Of a stretch of DNA of 64,000 bases, positions 34,091-43,256 are shown in pieces. This DNA comes from Sphingomonas pituitosa NBRC 102491. GTDB lineage: Bacteria; Pseudomonadota; Alphaproteobacteria; Sphingomonadales; Sphingomonadaceae. Location of the stretch: assembly GCF_001598435.1 (NCBI RefSeq), contig NZ_BCYY01000006.1, positions 124,001 to 188,000 on the forward strand. The letters are read 5' to 3'. The first letter of the stretch is position 1. Each line of letters opens with the position of its first letter. Below the pieces are notes generated by a model. The model was given only the letters and a program-made list of their open reading frames with translations. It was not told where the DNA came from and did not search any database. The translations under genes and the position numbers were made by a program.

Positions 34091-36730
34091 ATGCACCCCC
34101 CGTTCGCGCTGCTTCGCGCGTCCTCGGCGCTCGCCCTCGCGCTGGCGACGCTCGCCCCCGCTTATGCCCAGACGACCCCGCCGCAGGACGATGCCGGCGC
34201 CGACGAGATCGTCGTTCGCGGCAGCTATGCGCGCAGCCTCGCGGCCGCGACCGAGGCGAAGCGCCGCGCCGAATATGGCCTGGATTCGATCAGCTCGACC
34301 GATATCGGCAAGTTCCCCACCCAGAACGTCGCCGAGGCGCTCCAGCTCGTCACCGGCGTCGCGATCACCCGGCCCCGCGGTGAGGGCCTGTACGTCTCGG
34401 TCCGCGGCCTGGGGCCGCAGTTCCAGAGCACGCTGCTCAACGGCCGCCCGGTCGCGCTCAACGACCTCGTCGAAAATGGCGGCGCCAATGGTCGCCAGTT
34501 CCGCTTCGAGATGCTGCCCGCCGAGTTCGTCGCCAATATCGACGTGGTGAAGACCCCCACCTCGGACATGACCGAGGGCGCGCTGGGCGGCAATATCGAC
34601 GTGCGCACCTTCCGCCCGTTCGACGTCGGCAACAAGGTCACCGCCAATCTGCGCGGCACCTACACGTCGCAGACCAAGAAGGTGAAGCCCAACGCCACGC
34701 TGATCGGCAGCCACACCTTCGGCGACACCTTCGGCCTGCTCGTCGGCGCGCAGTACTGGGGCAAGGAAGTCCGCAACGATCGCTTCATGAACTTCGGCTG
34801 GAACAAGGACAAGTTCACCAAGGCGGCACAGGGCGGCCTGCAGGCGGGCCTCTACACCCCCACCCGCACCCGACCGACGATCGAGACCGAGGACCGCAAG
34901 CGCATCTCGGGCATGGTCTCCGCCCAGTGGCGCCCGACGCCCGAGCTCGAGACCACGCTCGACGTGCTCGCGACCCGGCTCGACGTCGCCTATGACGAGT
35001 TCGGCCTCGACATCTACCCGGACGACACCAGCGTCGCCGGCCACACCCCGGTCATCGTCCCCGGCTCGATCAAGCTGCAGGGCAACACCGTGGTGGGCGC
35101 GACGATCAACGACGTCCGCTTCATGGCCAGCCGCGAATACAGCCTCAACCGCCACGACCTGCTGACCATCGGCCTCAAGCAGACCTGGAACCATGATCGC
35201 TTCTACGTCACCGCCAATCTCAACTGGTCGTCGGCGCACAGCTTCCACCCGAGCAACGCCGAAGGCACGGTGCGCAGCCGCGCCATGTTCTTCGCCCCGC
35301 TCACCTATGACGCCTCGGGCGGCTACAAGGTGATGCCGACGATCACCACCCCGGTGGACGTCAACAATCCCGCCAACTACCAGCTCTACACCTTCAACAT
35401 CGCGCCGAAGAACAGCAAGGACTGGGACAAGTTCGCCCGTCTCGATGCCGCCTATGATGTCGGCGGCTTCCTCCGCAAGGTGGCGGTGGGCGCCGAATAT
35501 CACTGGCGCAAGCGCGACTATTGGCGCCGCGACTTCACCGTGAACCCGCCCGCCGGCACGCCGCTCAGCTCGCTGGGCGCGGGCGCCTATCAGCCGCTGC
35601 CCTATGACGACTTCCTGAAGAACGTCGACGGCAACACGCCCCGCACCTGGCTCGCGCCGGTGACCTCGGCCTATTACAAGGCCTTCTTCACCGATGCCGT
35701 CGCCAACGCGCCGCTGACGCCGAGCGACCAGGCCGCATCGTTCAAGACGACCGAGAAAACCGCATCGGCCTATGCCCGGCTCGATTACGGCACGATGCTC
35801 GGCGGCGTCGACATCCTCGGCAATGTCGGCATCCGCTATGTCCATACCGACCAGAACGCGACCGGCTTCCTGCGCACCGGGAGCGTCATCACGCCCGCCG
35901 CCTTCCCGAAGACGTTCAACGACTGGCTGCCCAGCTTCAACCTGAAGGCCGAGCTGACCCGCACGCTGATCGCCCGCTTCGCCGCGAGCCGGGTGCTGAC
36001 CCGCCCGAACGTGACCGACAGCGCCCCGCGCATCACCCTGTCGACCGACGCGCCCACCGCGAGCGGCGGCAACCCGCAGCTCCTCCCCTTCCTCGCCACG
36101 CAGTTCGACGGGGCGCTGGAATGGTATTTCAACCCGCGCGGCGCGCTCACCGGCGCGGTGTTCTACAAGGCGATGGACGACTATATCACCGCGCAGAACG
36201 TCAATATCGACATTCCGGGCCGCGGCACGGTGCTGCTCTCCACCCAGGTCAATGGCGGCAATGCCAAGGTCTACGGCGTCGAGGCAGGGTACAACCAGGT
36301 GTTCACCTTCCTCCCCGCGCCGTTCGACGGCCTCGGCATGCAGGCGAGCTACACCCACACCTCGGTCAAGGCGAACTACACCGCCGGCGCGCGGCCGATC
36401 GTCGACCAGCTGATCGGCCTGTCGAAGAACAGCTTCAACATCGTCGGCTTCTACGAGAAGGGCCCGCTGTCGACCCGGCTCTCCTATGTGTGGCGCGACC
36501 GGTATCTTTCGGGCACCGGCAGCACCACCCAGGCGCCGACCTACACCGCGCCGTTCGGCACGCTGGACGGCAGCATCGGCTACAAGCTGCTGCCGAACGT
36601 GTCGCTCAGCGTAGAGGCGATCAACATCTCGGGCGCCAAGCTCTACACCTATAACGACGATCCCAACCGCTTCGGCGAGATCAACTATTGGGGCCGCACC
36701 ATCCTGTTCGGGGTGCGCGCCGAGTTCTGA
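34091..36730 (+). CDS. TonB-dependent receptor
   Basis: 879 aa, ATG 34091 with CAGGGAGA upstream. Signal peptide ~1-26 (ending PAYAQ). The TonB-box-like DEIVVRGSYARSL is followed by a plug of the Xanthomonas/Caulobacter subfamily (SISSTDIGKFPTQNVAEALQ, VSVRGLGPQFQSTLLNGR, DMTEGALGGNIDVRT) and a 22-strand-type barrel ending in LFGVRAEF. It is a stand-alone gene with its own terminator; no glycosidase or peptidase partner is adjacent, so the substrate cannot be inferred. Confidence 0.92.
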   Translation: MHPPFALLRASSALALALATLAPAYAQTTPPQDDAGADEIVVRGSYARSLAAATEAKRRAEYGLDSISSTDIGKFPTQNVAEALQLVTGVAITRPRGEGLYVSVRGLGPQFQSTLLNGRPVALNDLVENGGANGRQFRFEMLPAEFVANIDVVKTPTSDMTEGALGGNIDVRTFRPFDVGNKVTANLRGTYTSQTKKVKPNATLIGSHTFGDTFGLLVGAQYWGKEVRNDRFMNFGWNKDKFTKAAQGGLQAGLYTPTRTRPTIETEDRKRISGMVSAQWRPTPELETTLDVLATRLDVAYDEFGLDIYPDDTSVAGHTPVIVPGSIKLQGNTVVGATINDVRFMASREYSLNRHDLLTIGLKQTWNHDRFYVTANLNWSSAHSFHPSNAEGTVRSRAMFFAPLTYDASGGYKVMPTITTPVDVNNPANYQLYTFNIAPKNSKDWDKFARLDAAYDVGGFLRKVAVGAEYHWRKRDYWRRDFTVNPPAGTPLSSLGAGAYQPLPYDDFLKNVDGNTPRTWLAPVTSAYYKAFFTDAVANAPLTPSDQAASFKTTEKTASAYARLDYGTMLGGVDILGNVGIRYVHTDQNATGFLRTGSVITPAAFPKTFNDWLPSFNLKAELTRTLIARFAASRVLTRPNVTDSAPRITLSTDAPTASGGNPQLLPFLATQFDGALEWYFNPRGALTGAVFYKAMDDYITAQNVNIDIPGRGTVLLSTQVNGGNAKVYGVEAGYNQVFTFLPAPFDGLGMQASYTHTSVKANYTAGARPIVDQLIGLSKNSFNIVGFYEKGPLSTRLSYVWRDRYLSGTGSTTQAPTYTAPFGTLDGSIGYKLLPNVSLSVEAINISGAKLYTYNDDPNRFGEINYWGRTILFGVRAEF

Positions 36731-36754
36731 TCACCGCCACAGGCGAGACAGAGG

Positions 36755-36784
36755 AAAAGGCCGGGAGCGATCCCGGCCTTTTTT
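36755..36784 (+). terminator. Intrinsic terminator after TBDR
   Basis: A 12-bp stem AAAAGGCCGGGA/TCCCGGCCTTTT (36755-36766, 36771-36782) with a GCGA loop ends in a run of six T, 24 bp after the TBDR stop. Confidence 0.85.
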
Positions 36785-36888
36785 GATACCAGGCTGTAGA
36801 CTCGCAAATTCGGGATGACCGAAACCGCTCCAGTTGTTGCCGTTCGAAATGGCCTTCCGCCCCCCCGATAGTCGTCTTAGAACAAGGC

Positions 36889-37078
36889 ATGACGATAGCC
36901 CCCTTGTTCATTGGATGCGTCGCACTGCTCGCTACTGGCCGGGCCTTGATCCTTGGGGCGGCATCGGCTGACGGCGACGGCATCACGCGCAAAAACGAAC
37001 CCATCTTCTTTTTGGGCGTTCGTTGTCGCGGGCCTCGTTGCGGCAGCTTTTCTCTTTTACCGTGGCCTGCGACGGTAG
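36889..37078 (+). pseudogene. Frameshifted small membrane protein gene
   Basis: The frame from ATG 36889 gives a first hydrophobic helix (MTIAPLFIGCVALLATGRALIL) and then KNEPIFF, after which it becomes non-membrane-like to a stop at 37098. Removing one T from the T5 run at 37009-37013 restores FFWAFVVAGLVAAAFLFYRG and LRR, a second perfect membrane helix with a normal stop at 37076-37078. So this is a 62-aa two-TM protein carrying a +1 frameshift, either a genuine mutation or a homopolymer read error. No family name. Confidence 0.6.
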
Positions 37079-37105
37079 GGCAATTTCCGCCCCAGTAGCA
37101 GTCTT

Positions 37106-37522
37106 TTAGTCAGGCTGATCCAAGCCGTAGATGTCGAGATCAATCAACAACCCGCGCTCGCCTAAGCGCAACAGCGTCTCAGACCGCAACGTCAGACCTT
37201 CGTTACCGCTGTCGAGGAACAACCCACAGAATGCCCGGCCCCGGTGTCGCTCTGAGAAAGATCGCCATGCCACAAGGTCGTTCGACAAGCCGTCGAGCAA
37301 GAGGTTGATTTGACCGTCCAGATCACCCGGCTCACACCGCTCGGCTACGATCCGCCACGATCCGCTCACTGCTGTTTTCACCGCTCCTGACTTCGTTTTC
37401 CACTGGCCGCCCTTGCTTACGCCAACGGTAGGTTCGGCACCCAACGCCGCCGTAATCTCTGCCGGGTCGAGATCGTCACCATAGAAGCCAATTGAAGCGG
37501 CCGATTTATGCAAGATGCCCAT
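37106..37522 (-). CDS. DUF4279 domain protein
   Basis: 138 aa. It follows the DUF4279 pattern: SIGFYGDDLDPAEITAALGAEPT at the start, G.W..KSG.......GSW near residue 50, a central helix LDGQINLLLDGLSNDL, and the closing LTLRSETLLRLGERGLLIDLDIYG. DUF4279 proteins are uncharacterised small alpha/beta proteins, many of them found near polymorphic-toxin or defence loci. It lies in an AT-richer patch with other orphan small genes. Confidence 0.75.
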   Translation of the reverse strand: MGILHKSAASIGFYGDDLDPAEITAALGAEPTVGVSKGGQWKTKSGAVKTAVSGSWRIVAERCEPGDLDGQINLLLDGLSNDLVAWRSFSERHRGRAFCGLFLDSGNEGLTLRSETLLRLGERGLLIDLDIYGLDQPD

Positions 37523-37578
37523 AGCAACCTAATCGCATGAACTGATGCTCGCCGCCAGGAAGCCGGCCGGCAGCTACC

Positions 37579-37998
37579 CACCAGAATCCGAAATTCCGCA
37601 CCGGCGGCTGCCGCCCAGTTGCGGACGTTCAATGAAGAGATGCACCACAGGTTTTGTGCCGACACATATCCATCTTGAAGCGACCCGTTCTGCACATCTC
37701 GATGTGGACACCACCGTTTTTCATCAGTTGCTCACCGCAGTTCCAGCACCGCAATCGCAGTAGAATTATAAGCAACACCGGCAGCGATGCGTAGGCTATG
37801 ATCATCGCGGGCGGATAAACGAAGGTCGATATAAATAGGACCGCGACGAAGCCTATGATCATCCAGCGGAGCCGTCTGGCGTTACGCACGAACGATGCCT
37901 TATCTGTCATCGTGTCAGATAGGCTCGAAAGCTGAATGTCCGCAATCCACCAGAATGCGAGATTCCGCACTGGCGCTCCCGCCCAATTGCGGCCATTC
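37579..37998. repeat. Imperfect ~52-bp direct repeat pair
   Basis: Copies at about 37579-37630 and 37948-37998 in the same orientation share CCACCAGAAT, GATTCCGCAC/AATTCCGCAC, GCCGCCCA/CCGCCCA and TTGCGG blocks (roughly 85% identity by eye). The interval between them holds the 93-aa membrane gene. They look like copies of a short dispersed intergenic element. Confidence 0.55.
37629..37910 (-). CDS. Small membrane protein with C-terminal Cys-rich tail
   Basis: 93 aa from ATG 37910. Two adjacent hydrophobic helices (MIIGFVAVLFISTFVY and AMIIAYASLPVLLIILL) are followed by a cytoplasmic-looking CWNCGEQL...C...C...C tail with six cysteines that could bind zinc. An upstream in-frame ATG at 37970 falls in the repeat copy and is less likely. 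No family recognised; bracketed by the two copies of the 52-bp repeat. Confidence 0.55.
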   Translation of the reverse strand: MTDKASFVRNARRLRWMIIGFVAVLFISTFVYPPAMIIAYASLPVLLIILLRLRCWNCGEQLMKNGGVHIEMCRTGRFKMDMCRHKTCGASLH

Positions 37999-38028
37999 GC
38001 GTTTCAACGTAGCTATCCGAGTGTGACG

Positions 38029-38265
38029 ATGTCAGTTCTTCTCTCAGAGTATCCGGGCGACCTCGCTTGGCGAGGGTTTGCGAGCGCATACGGCTCTACC
38101 AGTGATGACATTCAAAGCGTTGCGGCTGCCGTGTTGGGGACTCAGAGTGCCCTATGGTTCAAGACAAGCATTCCGGCACTTGAAGGGTTAAGCCCGAGCG
38201 AGGTTTTGGACGCCAGTTCAGACGGCGAGTCGATCGTCCGCACAGTCATCATGCGGATGCCGTGA
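38029..38265 (+). CDS. Solitary ParS/MbcA/Xre-type antitoxin domain protein (DUF2384-like)
   Basis: 78 aa from ATG 38029 (the frame is open to 37936). The C-terminal 45 residues LGTQSALWFKTSIPALEGLSPSEVLDA and the final SIVRTVIMRM resemble the toxin-binding domain of ParS/MbcA/Xre antitoxins (a W..P...L.G.SP.E.L..... pattern). The N-terminus lacks an obvious DNA-binding HTH. The usual RES-domain toxin partner is absent on either side, so this is an orphan or a remnant. Assignment is tentative. Confidence 0.45.
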   Translation: MSVLLSEYPGDLAWRGFASAYGSTSDDIQSVAAAVLGTQSALWFKTSIPALEGLSPSEVLDASSDGESIVRTVIMRMP

Positions 38266-38385
38266 ACGGCAGCTAGCCACCACATTCAGACATTCAGCCG
38301 CGCTGTCGAAGGCGGCCGTTCATGAGGTCACGGCCTACGCGGACGGCCCCTGTCCGAAGTCCAGATACCCCATCCCGGCCGCGAA

Positions 38386-38413
38386 GAAGGGCCAGGCACA
38401 CGCCCGGCCCTTC
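38386..38413 (-). terminator. Possible terminator of the leftward TBDR
   Basis: An 8-bp stem GAAGGGCC/GGCCCTTC with a 12-nt loop lies just after the TBDR stop on the minus strand, with only a weak T-containing tail (TTCTTCG). It is a moderate candidate. Confidence 0.35.
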
Positions 38414-38421
38414 CCCCCTCC

Positions 38422-41262
38422 TCAGAACCCGAACGACAGGCGAACGTAGCCGAACTGCCCCGGCAGATCGTAGGTCGAAGGATCGAAGTTCGCGCTGTCG
38501 CAGGTGAAGCACGGCGGCGGCGCGCGATCGAACAGGTTGTTCACGCCCACCGTCAGCCGCGTGCGGTTGTTCATCCAGGCCGGCGAGAAATAGGCCTGGA
38601 AGTCGCCATAGAACACCGCGCCCATCCGGTGCACGCCGTCGCGCTCGTCCACGCCGCTGATGTAGCGGGCGGTAAACGAGATGCCGTAGCCCGGCGTCGA
38701 CCAGTCAAGCGTCGCATTGCCCTTGAAGCGCGGATAGGCCTGGTCCGGGCTGCCGCGCTCGGTACCGGCGAAGCGCAGCGGCGGCGCGTTGAGATCGGCC
38801 GGCGGCGCCACGTCGTAGCGCAGCAGATAGGCGGCGTTGGCGTTCACCCCGATCGTCCCCTCGCCGATCTTGCGGCTGCGGAAGGTGAAGGTGCCGTCCA
38901 GCCCGTCGGTCTTGATCCCGTTCAGGTTGAGCAGCCGCCCGCTGATCCCGGAGATCGTCCCGCTGGCGGTGCGCCTGATCGCCGCACAGCTGATCGGATC
39001 GGCATTGAACGCGCAGCGCCGCAGCGTCAGCGTCGCCGGCACCGAGTCGATCGCGTTGTTCAGCTGGATATTGTAGTAATTGGCCTCGAAGCTCAGCGCG
39101 CTGGCAAAGCCCTTGGCCCAGCTCGGGCTGTAGACGCCGCCGGCGGTCCAGGTCTTCGACGTCTCGGGCTTCAGCGCGGCATTGCCCTGCGAGAAGATGC
39201 CGAGCTGCCCGCCCGTCGGCTCGTTGTAGCTGCCGTTCGCCGGCACGCCGTTGGCGATGCAGTTCGCCCGAACCGTCGCGTTGCTGCTGAAGGCGCCGCC
39301 GGCCGCGCTGGTGCACGGATCGTCGATCGTCGCATCGGTGCGCGACAGCCCGGCATAGAGCTCGCCGATGCTCGGCGCGCGCAGGCTTTCGGCATAGCCG
39401 CCGCGCAGCAGCAGGTCGGCCACCGGCTTCCACAGCCCGGAGGCAGTGAAGGTCGTGTTGCTGCCGAACGTCGAATAGTTGGAGTGCCGCACCGCGCCGT
39501 CCAGCTCCAGCTTCTGGAAGAACGGCGTGTTGGCCAGGATCGGCACGCGCAGCTCGCCATAGACTTCGTCGACGTTGAAGCCGCCGCGCGCCGGGCTGGT
39601 CGGCACGTCGGCGCCGAGCCCCGCGACGATCACCGCATCGGGATCATAGCTGGCAAACTGGTCGCGATGCTCATAGCCGATCGCCACGCCCACCGGGCCG
39701 GCCGGCAGGTCGAACAGCGTGCCCGACAGGTTGGCCGTGGTATCCCACAGCTTCTGCGAGCTGCGGTCATGCTCGTCGAAGCCGACAAAGCCCAGCATCG
39801 CCGGAGTGATCGAGCCCAGCCCGCCGAACAGGTTGAACGGCACGCACGCCCCGGTGCAGGCCGATACCGGCCCCAGCGCCTGCGCCAGCCTGGCCGCGTT
39901 GACGTTGCCGGTGAACAGCTGCTTGGCATCGTTGATACCGTAGACGCCGTTCACGTCCCAATACCATTTGCGGCCCATCACATCGAACGAGCCGTCGAAG
40001 GTCAGCGTGGCGGACATGGTATCGACCTTCTGGGTGAACACCCGCTGCCCGGCCTCGACCAGCCGCCGCGCGACATAGGAGTAGTTCCCGTTCGCGCCCG
40101 ACAGCGTCACGCCGAACGGGTTGTACGGGTTGGTCGCATCGATCGCGATGGTATCGAGCAGATTGCCGTTGCCCGCGTCCGGCCCCACGAACAGCGGCAG
40201 GAATGCCGCCTGGGTGCGCGAATAGCGGTGGTTGTACAGCAGCTTCACCCGCATGTTCACGCTGTCGCCCAGCGCCTGCTTGAAGTTGAGGAAGCCGCCA
40301 TAGCGCTCGGACGGGGTCAGCAGGTAATTGTACGGCGCGAAGTTGAACCGGTCGGCGCTAGTGAACGGCTTGAAGTCCGCCGGATAGGTCGGGCGGCCGG
40401 CGACCGGCGCCCTGAGGGTGAGGTTCTGGCCGAACACGATGAAGCGGCCATTGGGCGTGGCGCTGCTGCACCCGCCCACCGCATCGGTGCAGCTGGTCTG
40501 GCCGGGATTGGGGAATTGCGAGATGTCGCGATCGCGCGTGAACATCTCGCCCTGCTTCACATAGCTGGCGCCGAACACCAGCGAGGTGCCGGTTTCGCGC
40601 GACTGGATGCCGTAGCTCGCCTCATATTGCTGGGTCTTGCCGTCGCCCTGGCGGTAGCTGCCATATTGCGCCGAGGCGCGCAGGCCTTCCTGCGCCTGCT
40701 TGGTGATGATGTTGATCACGCCGGCGACCGCGTCCGAGCCGTAGAGCGGCGATGCGCCCGACTGGAGCACCTCCACCCGCTCGATCAGGTTGACCGGCAG
40801 CGTGTTGAGGTCGACCGAGGCGGGAATGCCGCCCGCCGCCGATCCGTTGACGAAGCGCAGGCCGTCGACAAGGATCAGGGTCCGTTTGGCGGCAAGGTAG
40901 CGCAGGTCGACCTCGGCCGAGCCCGAGCTGACGCCGGTGCCGTCCGGCGGCCCGCCGATATTGCCCGCGTTGTTGACCTTGGTATTCAGCCCGCCCGCGG
41001 CGCTGGGCAGCCGCTGGAGCACGTCGGCGATGGCGGTGAGGCCGGTGCGCGCGATCTCCTCCTGGCCGACGGTGACAACGGGCTTGTCCTGGTCGAGCGG
41101 GCTGCGCCGGATGCGCGAGCCGGTGACGACGATGTCGTCCGGGCTGCCGGCCGCGGCGGCGGGCGCGGTGCCCTCCTGGGCGAAGGCGGGAGTCGCTGCC
41201 ATCCCCATGGCGAGCGCAAGTGCGGCGAGACTGCAGGTGGTACGTCGGTACGATGCGTGCAT
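38422..41262 (-). CDS. TonB-dependent receptor
   Basis: 946 aa, ATG 41262. Signal peptide ~1-29 (ending AFAQ), TonB-box region DDIVVTGSRIRRSP, then a plug with ADVLQRLPSAAGGLNT, RYLAAKRTLILVDGLRF and SGASPLYGSDAVAGVINIIT, the common layout of CirA/OMR-type receptors found in groups in sphingomonads. It ends in YVRLSFGF, the terminal Phe signature. No adjacent partner enzyme identifies the substrate. A TTTGTAACAAA palindrome lies 49 bp upstream. Confidence 0.92.
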   Translation of the reverse strand: MHASYRRTTCSLAALALAMGMAATPAFAQEGTAPAAAAGSPDDIVVTGSRIRRSPLDQDKPVVTVGQEEIARTGLTAIADVLQRLPSAAGGLNTKVNNAGNIGGPPDGTGVSSGSAEVDLRYLAAKRTLILVDGLRFVNGSAAGGIPASVDLNTLPVNLIERVEVLQSGASPLYGSDAVAGVINIITKQAQEGLRASAQYGSYRQGDGKTQQYEASYGIQSRETGTSLVFGASYVKQGEMFTRDRDISQFPNPGQTSCTDAVGGCSSATPNGRFIVFGQNLTLRAPVAGRPTYPADFKPFTSADRFNFAPYNYLLTPSERYGGFLNFKQALGDSVNMRVKLLYNHRYSRTQAAFLPLFVGPDAGNGNLLDTIAIDATNPYNPFGVTLSGANGNYSYVARRLVEAGQRVFTQKVDTMSATLTFDGSFDVMGRKWYWDVNGVYGINDAKQLFTGNVNAARLAQALGPVSACTGACVPFNLFGGLGSITPAMLGFVGFDEHDRSSQKLWDTTANLSGTLFDLPAGPVGVAIGYEHRDQFASYDPDAVIVAGLGADVPTSPARGGFNVDEVYGELRVPILANTPFFQKLELDGAVRHSNYSTFGSNTTFTASGLWKPVADLLLRGGYAESLRAPSIGELYAGLSRTDATIDDPCTSAAGGAFSSNATVRANCIANGVPANGSYNEPTGGQLGIFSQGNAALKPETSKTWTAGGVYSPSWAKGFASALSFEANYYNIQLNNAIDSVPATLTLRRCAFNADPISCAAIRRTASGTISGISGRLLNLNGIKTDGLDGTFTFRSRKIGEGTIGVNANAAYLLRYDVAPPADLNAPPLRFAGTERGSPDQAYPRFKGNATLDWSTPGYGISFTARYISGVDERDGVHRMGAVFYGDFQAYFSPAWMNNRTRLTVGVNNLFDRAPPPCFTCDSANFDPSTYDLPGQFGYVRLSFGF

Positions 41263-41597
41263 GTGTGTCCCCTCGATCCAAGCCGTTCGCGCGACACCCT
41301 CTCGTCATGGTTTGTAACAAATCAGACGCATACCCCCGCAATTGGCAAGCGGTGATTGCGCAGTGCACACGATGGTTGAAATAGTGTTGCTTCGGGGACA
41401 CGCCGGCCGCCCGGCGGGGCCAGGGCGTTTGCACCTCGGGTGAAGACGCTCCAGCTGTTTGGTTGCCGCATTTTCCGAGCCATCGACCCGTAAGCGGTCA
41501 ACTTGAAACCATGCTAGCGTCGGCGGTCGCTTCCCGAGGCACGCACGAGGTCGAGGGCGAAGACCAGCTCCACCCCCGCCGCCTCAGAACAGTCGGG
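41263..41597. other. Gene-free 335-bp stretch between TBDR and pit genes
   Basis: It contains the leader of the leftward TBDR and the trailer of the leftward pit gene. The only structure seen is the 11-bp odd palindrome TTTGTAACAAA (41311-41321), a possible TBDR operator, and the left half of a 14-bp tandem duplication at the pit stop (41584-41597). No convincing ORF, RNA or terminator was found. Confidence 0.5.
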
Positions 41598-41611
41598 TCA
41601 GAACAGTCGGG
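41584..41611. repeat. 14-bp tandem duplication across the pit stop codon
   Basis: TCAGAACAGTCGGG occurs twice in a row (41584-41597, 41598-41611). The second copy contains the pit stop and last codons (TRLF), so the first is a duplicate of the gene end in the trailer. Confidence 0.8.
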
Positions 41612-42611
41612 TCAGCGCGTAGAACAGCGCCCCCACCGCCGCCGAGGCGGGGATGGTGATCACCCAGGCGATGACGACGTTGCTCGCCACGCCCCAGCGC
41701 ACCGCCGAGGCGCGCTTGGCGGTGCCGGCGCCGATGATCGCGCCGGTGATGGTGTGGGTGGTCGAGACCGGGATCCCCAGCCACGACGCGGCGAACAGGA
41801 TGATCGAGCCGCCCATCGAGGCGCTGAACCCCTGGTGCTGCGACAGCTTGGTGATCCGCGAGCCCATCGTCTCGATGATCTTCCAGCCGCCGCTCAGCGT
41901 GCCCAGCGCGATCGCGACATAGCAGCTGATCGCCACCCAGTGCGGCACCTCGAACGTGCCGTGGAGATAGCCGGTCGAATAGAGCAGCACGGTGATGATG
42001 CCCATCGTCTTCTGCGCGTCGTTGAGGCCGTGGCTCAGCGAATAGGCGCCCGACGAGATCAGGTGCAGCACCCGGAAGCTGCGCTCCGCCCGGCTCGCGC
42101 TCGCGCGGCGGAACAGCCAGCTCGTCAGCAGCATGATCGCCATCGCCAGGATCATGCCCAGCGTCGGCGAGAGCACGATGGCGAGCAGCGTCTTGTTGAG
42201 CCCGGTCCACTGGATGCCCTCGAACCCGGCATGCGCGACGCCCGCGCCGATCATGCCGCCGACCAATGCATGGCTGGACGAGGAGGGAATGCCCTTCAGC
42301 CAGGTGACGACGTTCCAGAACATCGCGCCGACCAGCGCGCCGAACACCACGCCGGGCGTCACCAGATTCTGGTCGATCAGCCCCTTGCCGATCGTCTCGG
42401 CCACCTTGTGCAGGCTGGGGAAGGCGATGGTGACGAAATAGGCCGCGAAATTGAAGAACGCCGCGAAGGCGACCGCGTGGACCGGCTTGAGCAGCCGCGT
42501 CGCGACCACCGTGGCGATCGCGTTCGCCGCATCGTGCAGGCCGTTGAGGAAATCGAACGCCAGCGCGACCAGGATCAACCCGATGAGCAGCGGCAGGGCA
42601 AGTTCGTGCAT
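41598..42611 (-). CDS. pit: Inorganic phosphate transporter, PiT family
   Basis: 337 aa polytopic membrane protein. Both PiT signature repeats are present: FDFLNGLHDAANAIATVV near residues 19-36 and GAYSLSHGLNDAQKTMG near 195-215, plus TPGVVFGALVGAMFWNVVTW and SSSHALVGGMIG. It imports metal-phosphate with protons at low affinity. The NUDIX-DUF47 gene immediately upstream (6 bp between coding regions) is on the same strand, the usual DUF47-PiT pairing. Confidence 0.93.
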   Translation of the reverse strand: MHELALPLLIGLILVALAFDFLNGLHDAANAIATVVATRLLKPVHAVAFAAFFNFAAYFVTIAFPSLHKVAETIGKGLIDQNLVTPGVVFGALVGAMFWNVVTWLKGIPSSSSHALVGGMIGAGVAHAGFEGIQWTGLNKTLLAIVLSPTLGMILAMAIMLLTSWLFRRASASRAERSFRVLHLISSGAYSLSHGLNDAQKTMGIITVLLYSTGYLHGTFEVPHWVAISCYVAIALGTLSGGWKIIETMGSRITKLSQHQGFSASMGGSIILFAASWLGIPVSTTHTITGAIIGAGTAKRASAVRWGVASNVVIAWVITIPASAAVGALFYALTRLF

Positions 42612-42617
42612 GATGGA

Positions 42618-43256
42618 TCAGGCGTGATCGATGACGATGCCGTCGATCTCGTTCGCGACATCCTCGAACGCGTCGACGATCCGCTCGAGATGCTTGTACA
42701 GCTCGCGCTGCACCGCGAACTGCAGCGGATCCTGCGGCCCCAGCTCCTTGTAGGCGCGCTTGAGGCCCGCGGCATGGATGTCGTCGGCATGGCTTTCCAT
42801 CCGCACCAGCCGCTCGGTCAGCTCGTGCAGCCGGGCGCCGTTCCTGGCGACGTCGCGCAGCAGCGGCATCGCCTCCACCGTCAGGCGCGCCGCATCGACG
42901 ACGATGCCCGCCATGTCCTTCATCTCGCGCTCGAAATGGCGGATCTCGTAGAGGTCGATGGCGCGGACGGTGGCCTGCATCTCGTCGATCGCATCGTCCA
43001 TCGATCCGATCAGCGCGGTGATCGCGCCGCGATCGAACGGGGTCAGGAAGGTGACCCGCACCGTCTGGAGCACCTGGCGGGTGATCTCGTCGGCGTCATG
43101 CTCGCGCTCGATCACCTCGCGGATATGGTCCGGGCCGCCATCCTGCAGCAGCCGCGCCAGCGCATCGGCGCCGGCGACCACCGTGGCGGCATGCGCCTCG
43201 AACATCTCGAAGAAATTGCCCGACTTGGGCAACATGCGTTGGAACCACGCGAACAT
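42618..43256 (-). CDS. DUF47/PhoU-like regulator of PiT (possible internal start)
   Basis: 212 aa from ATG 43256, which has AAAGGTC 7 bp upstream and gives the typical DUF47 N-terminus MFAWFQRMLPKSGNFFEMFEAHA. The all-helical PhoU-like bundle has EREHDADEITRQV, FLTPFDRGAI and the second-repeat MESHADDIH. DUF47 proteins sit beside PiT genes and regulate phosphate or related transport. Whether the cell makes this separate protein, the fused NUDIX-DUF47, or both cannot be decided from sequence. Confidence 0.6.
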   Translation of the reverse strand: MFAWFQRMLPKSGNFFEMFEAHAATVVAGADALARLLQDGGPDHIREVIEREHDADEITRQVLQTVRVTFLTPFDRGAITALIGSMDDAIDEMQATVRAIDLYEIRHFEREMKDMAGIVVDAARLTVEAMPLLRDVARNGARLHELTERLVRMESHADDIHAAGLKRAYKELGPQDPLQFAVQRELYKHLERIVDAFEDVANEIDGIVIDHA

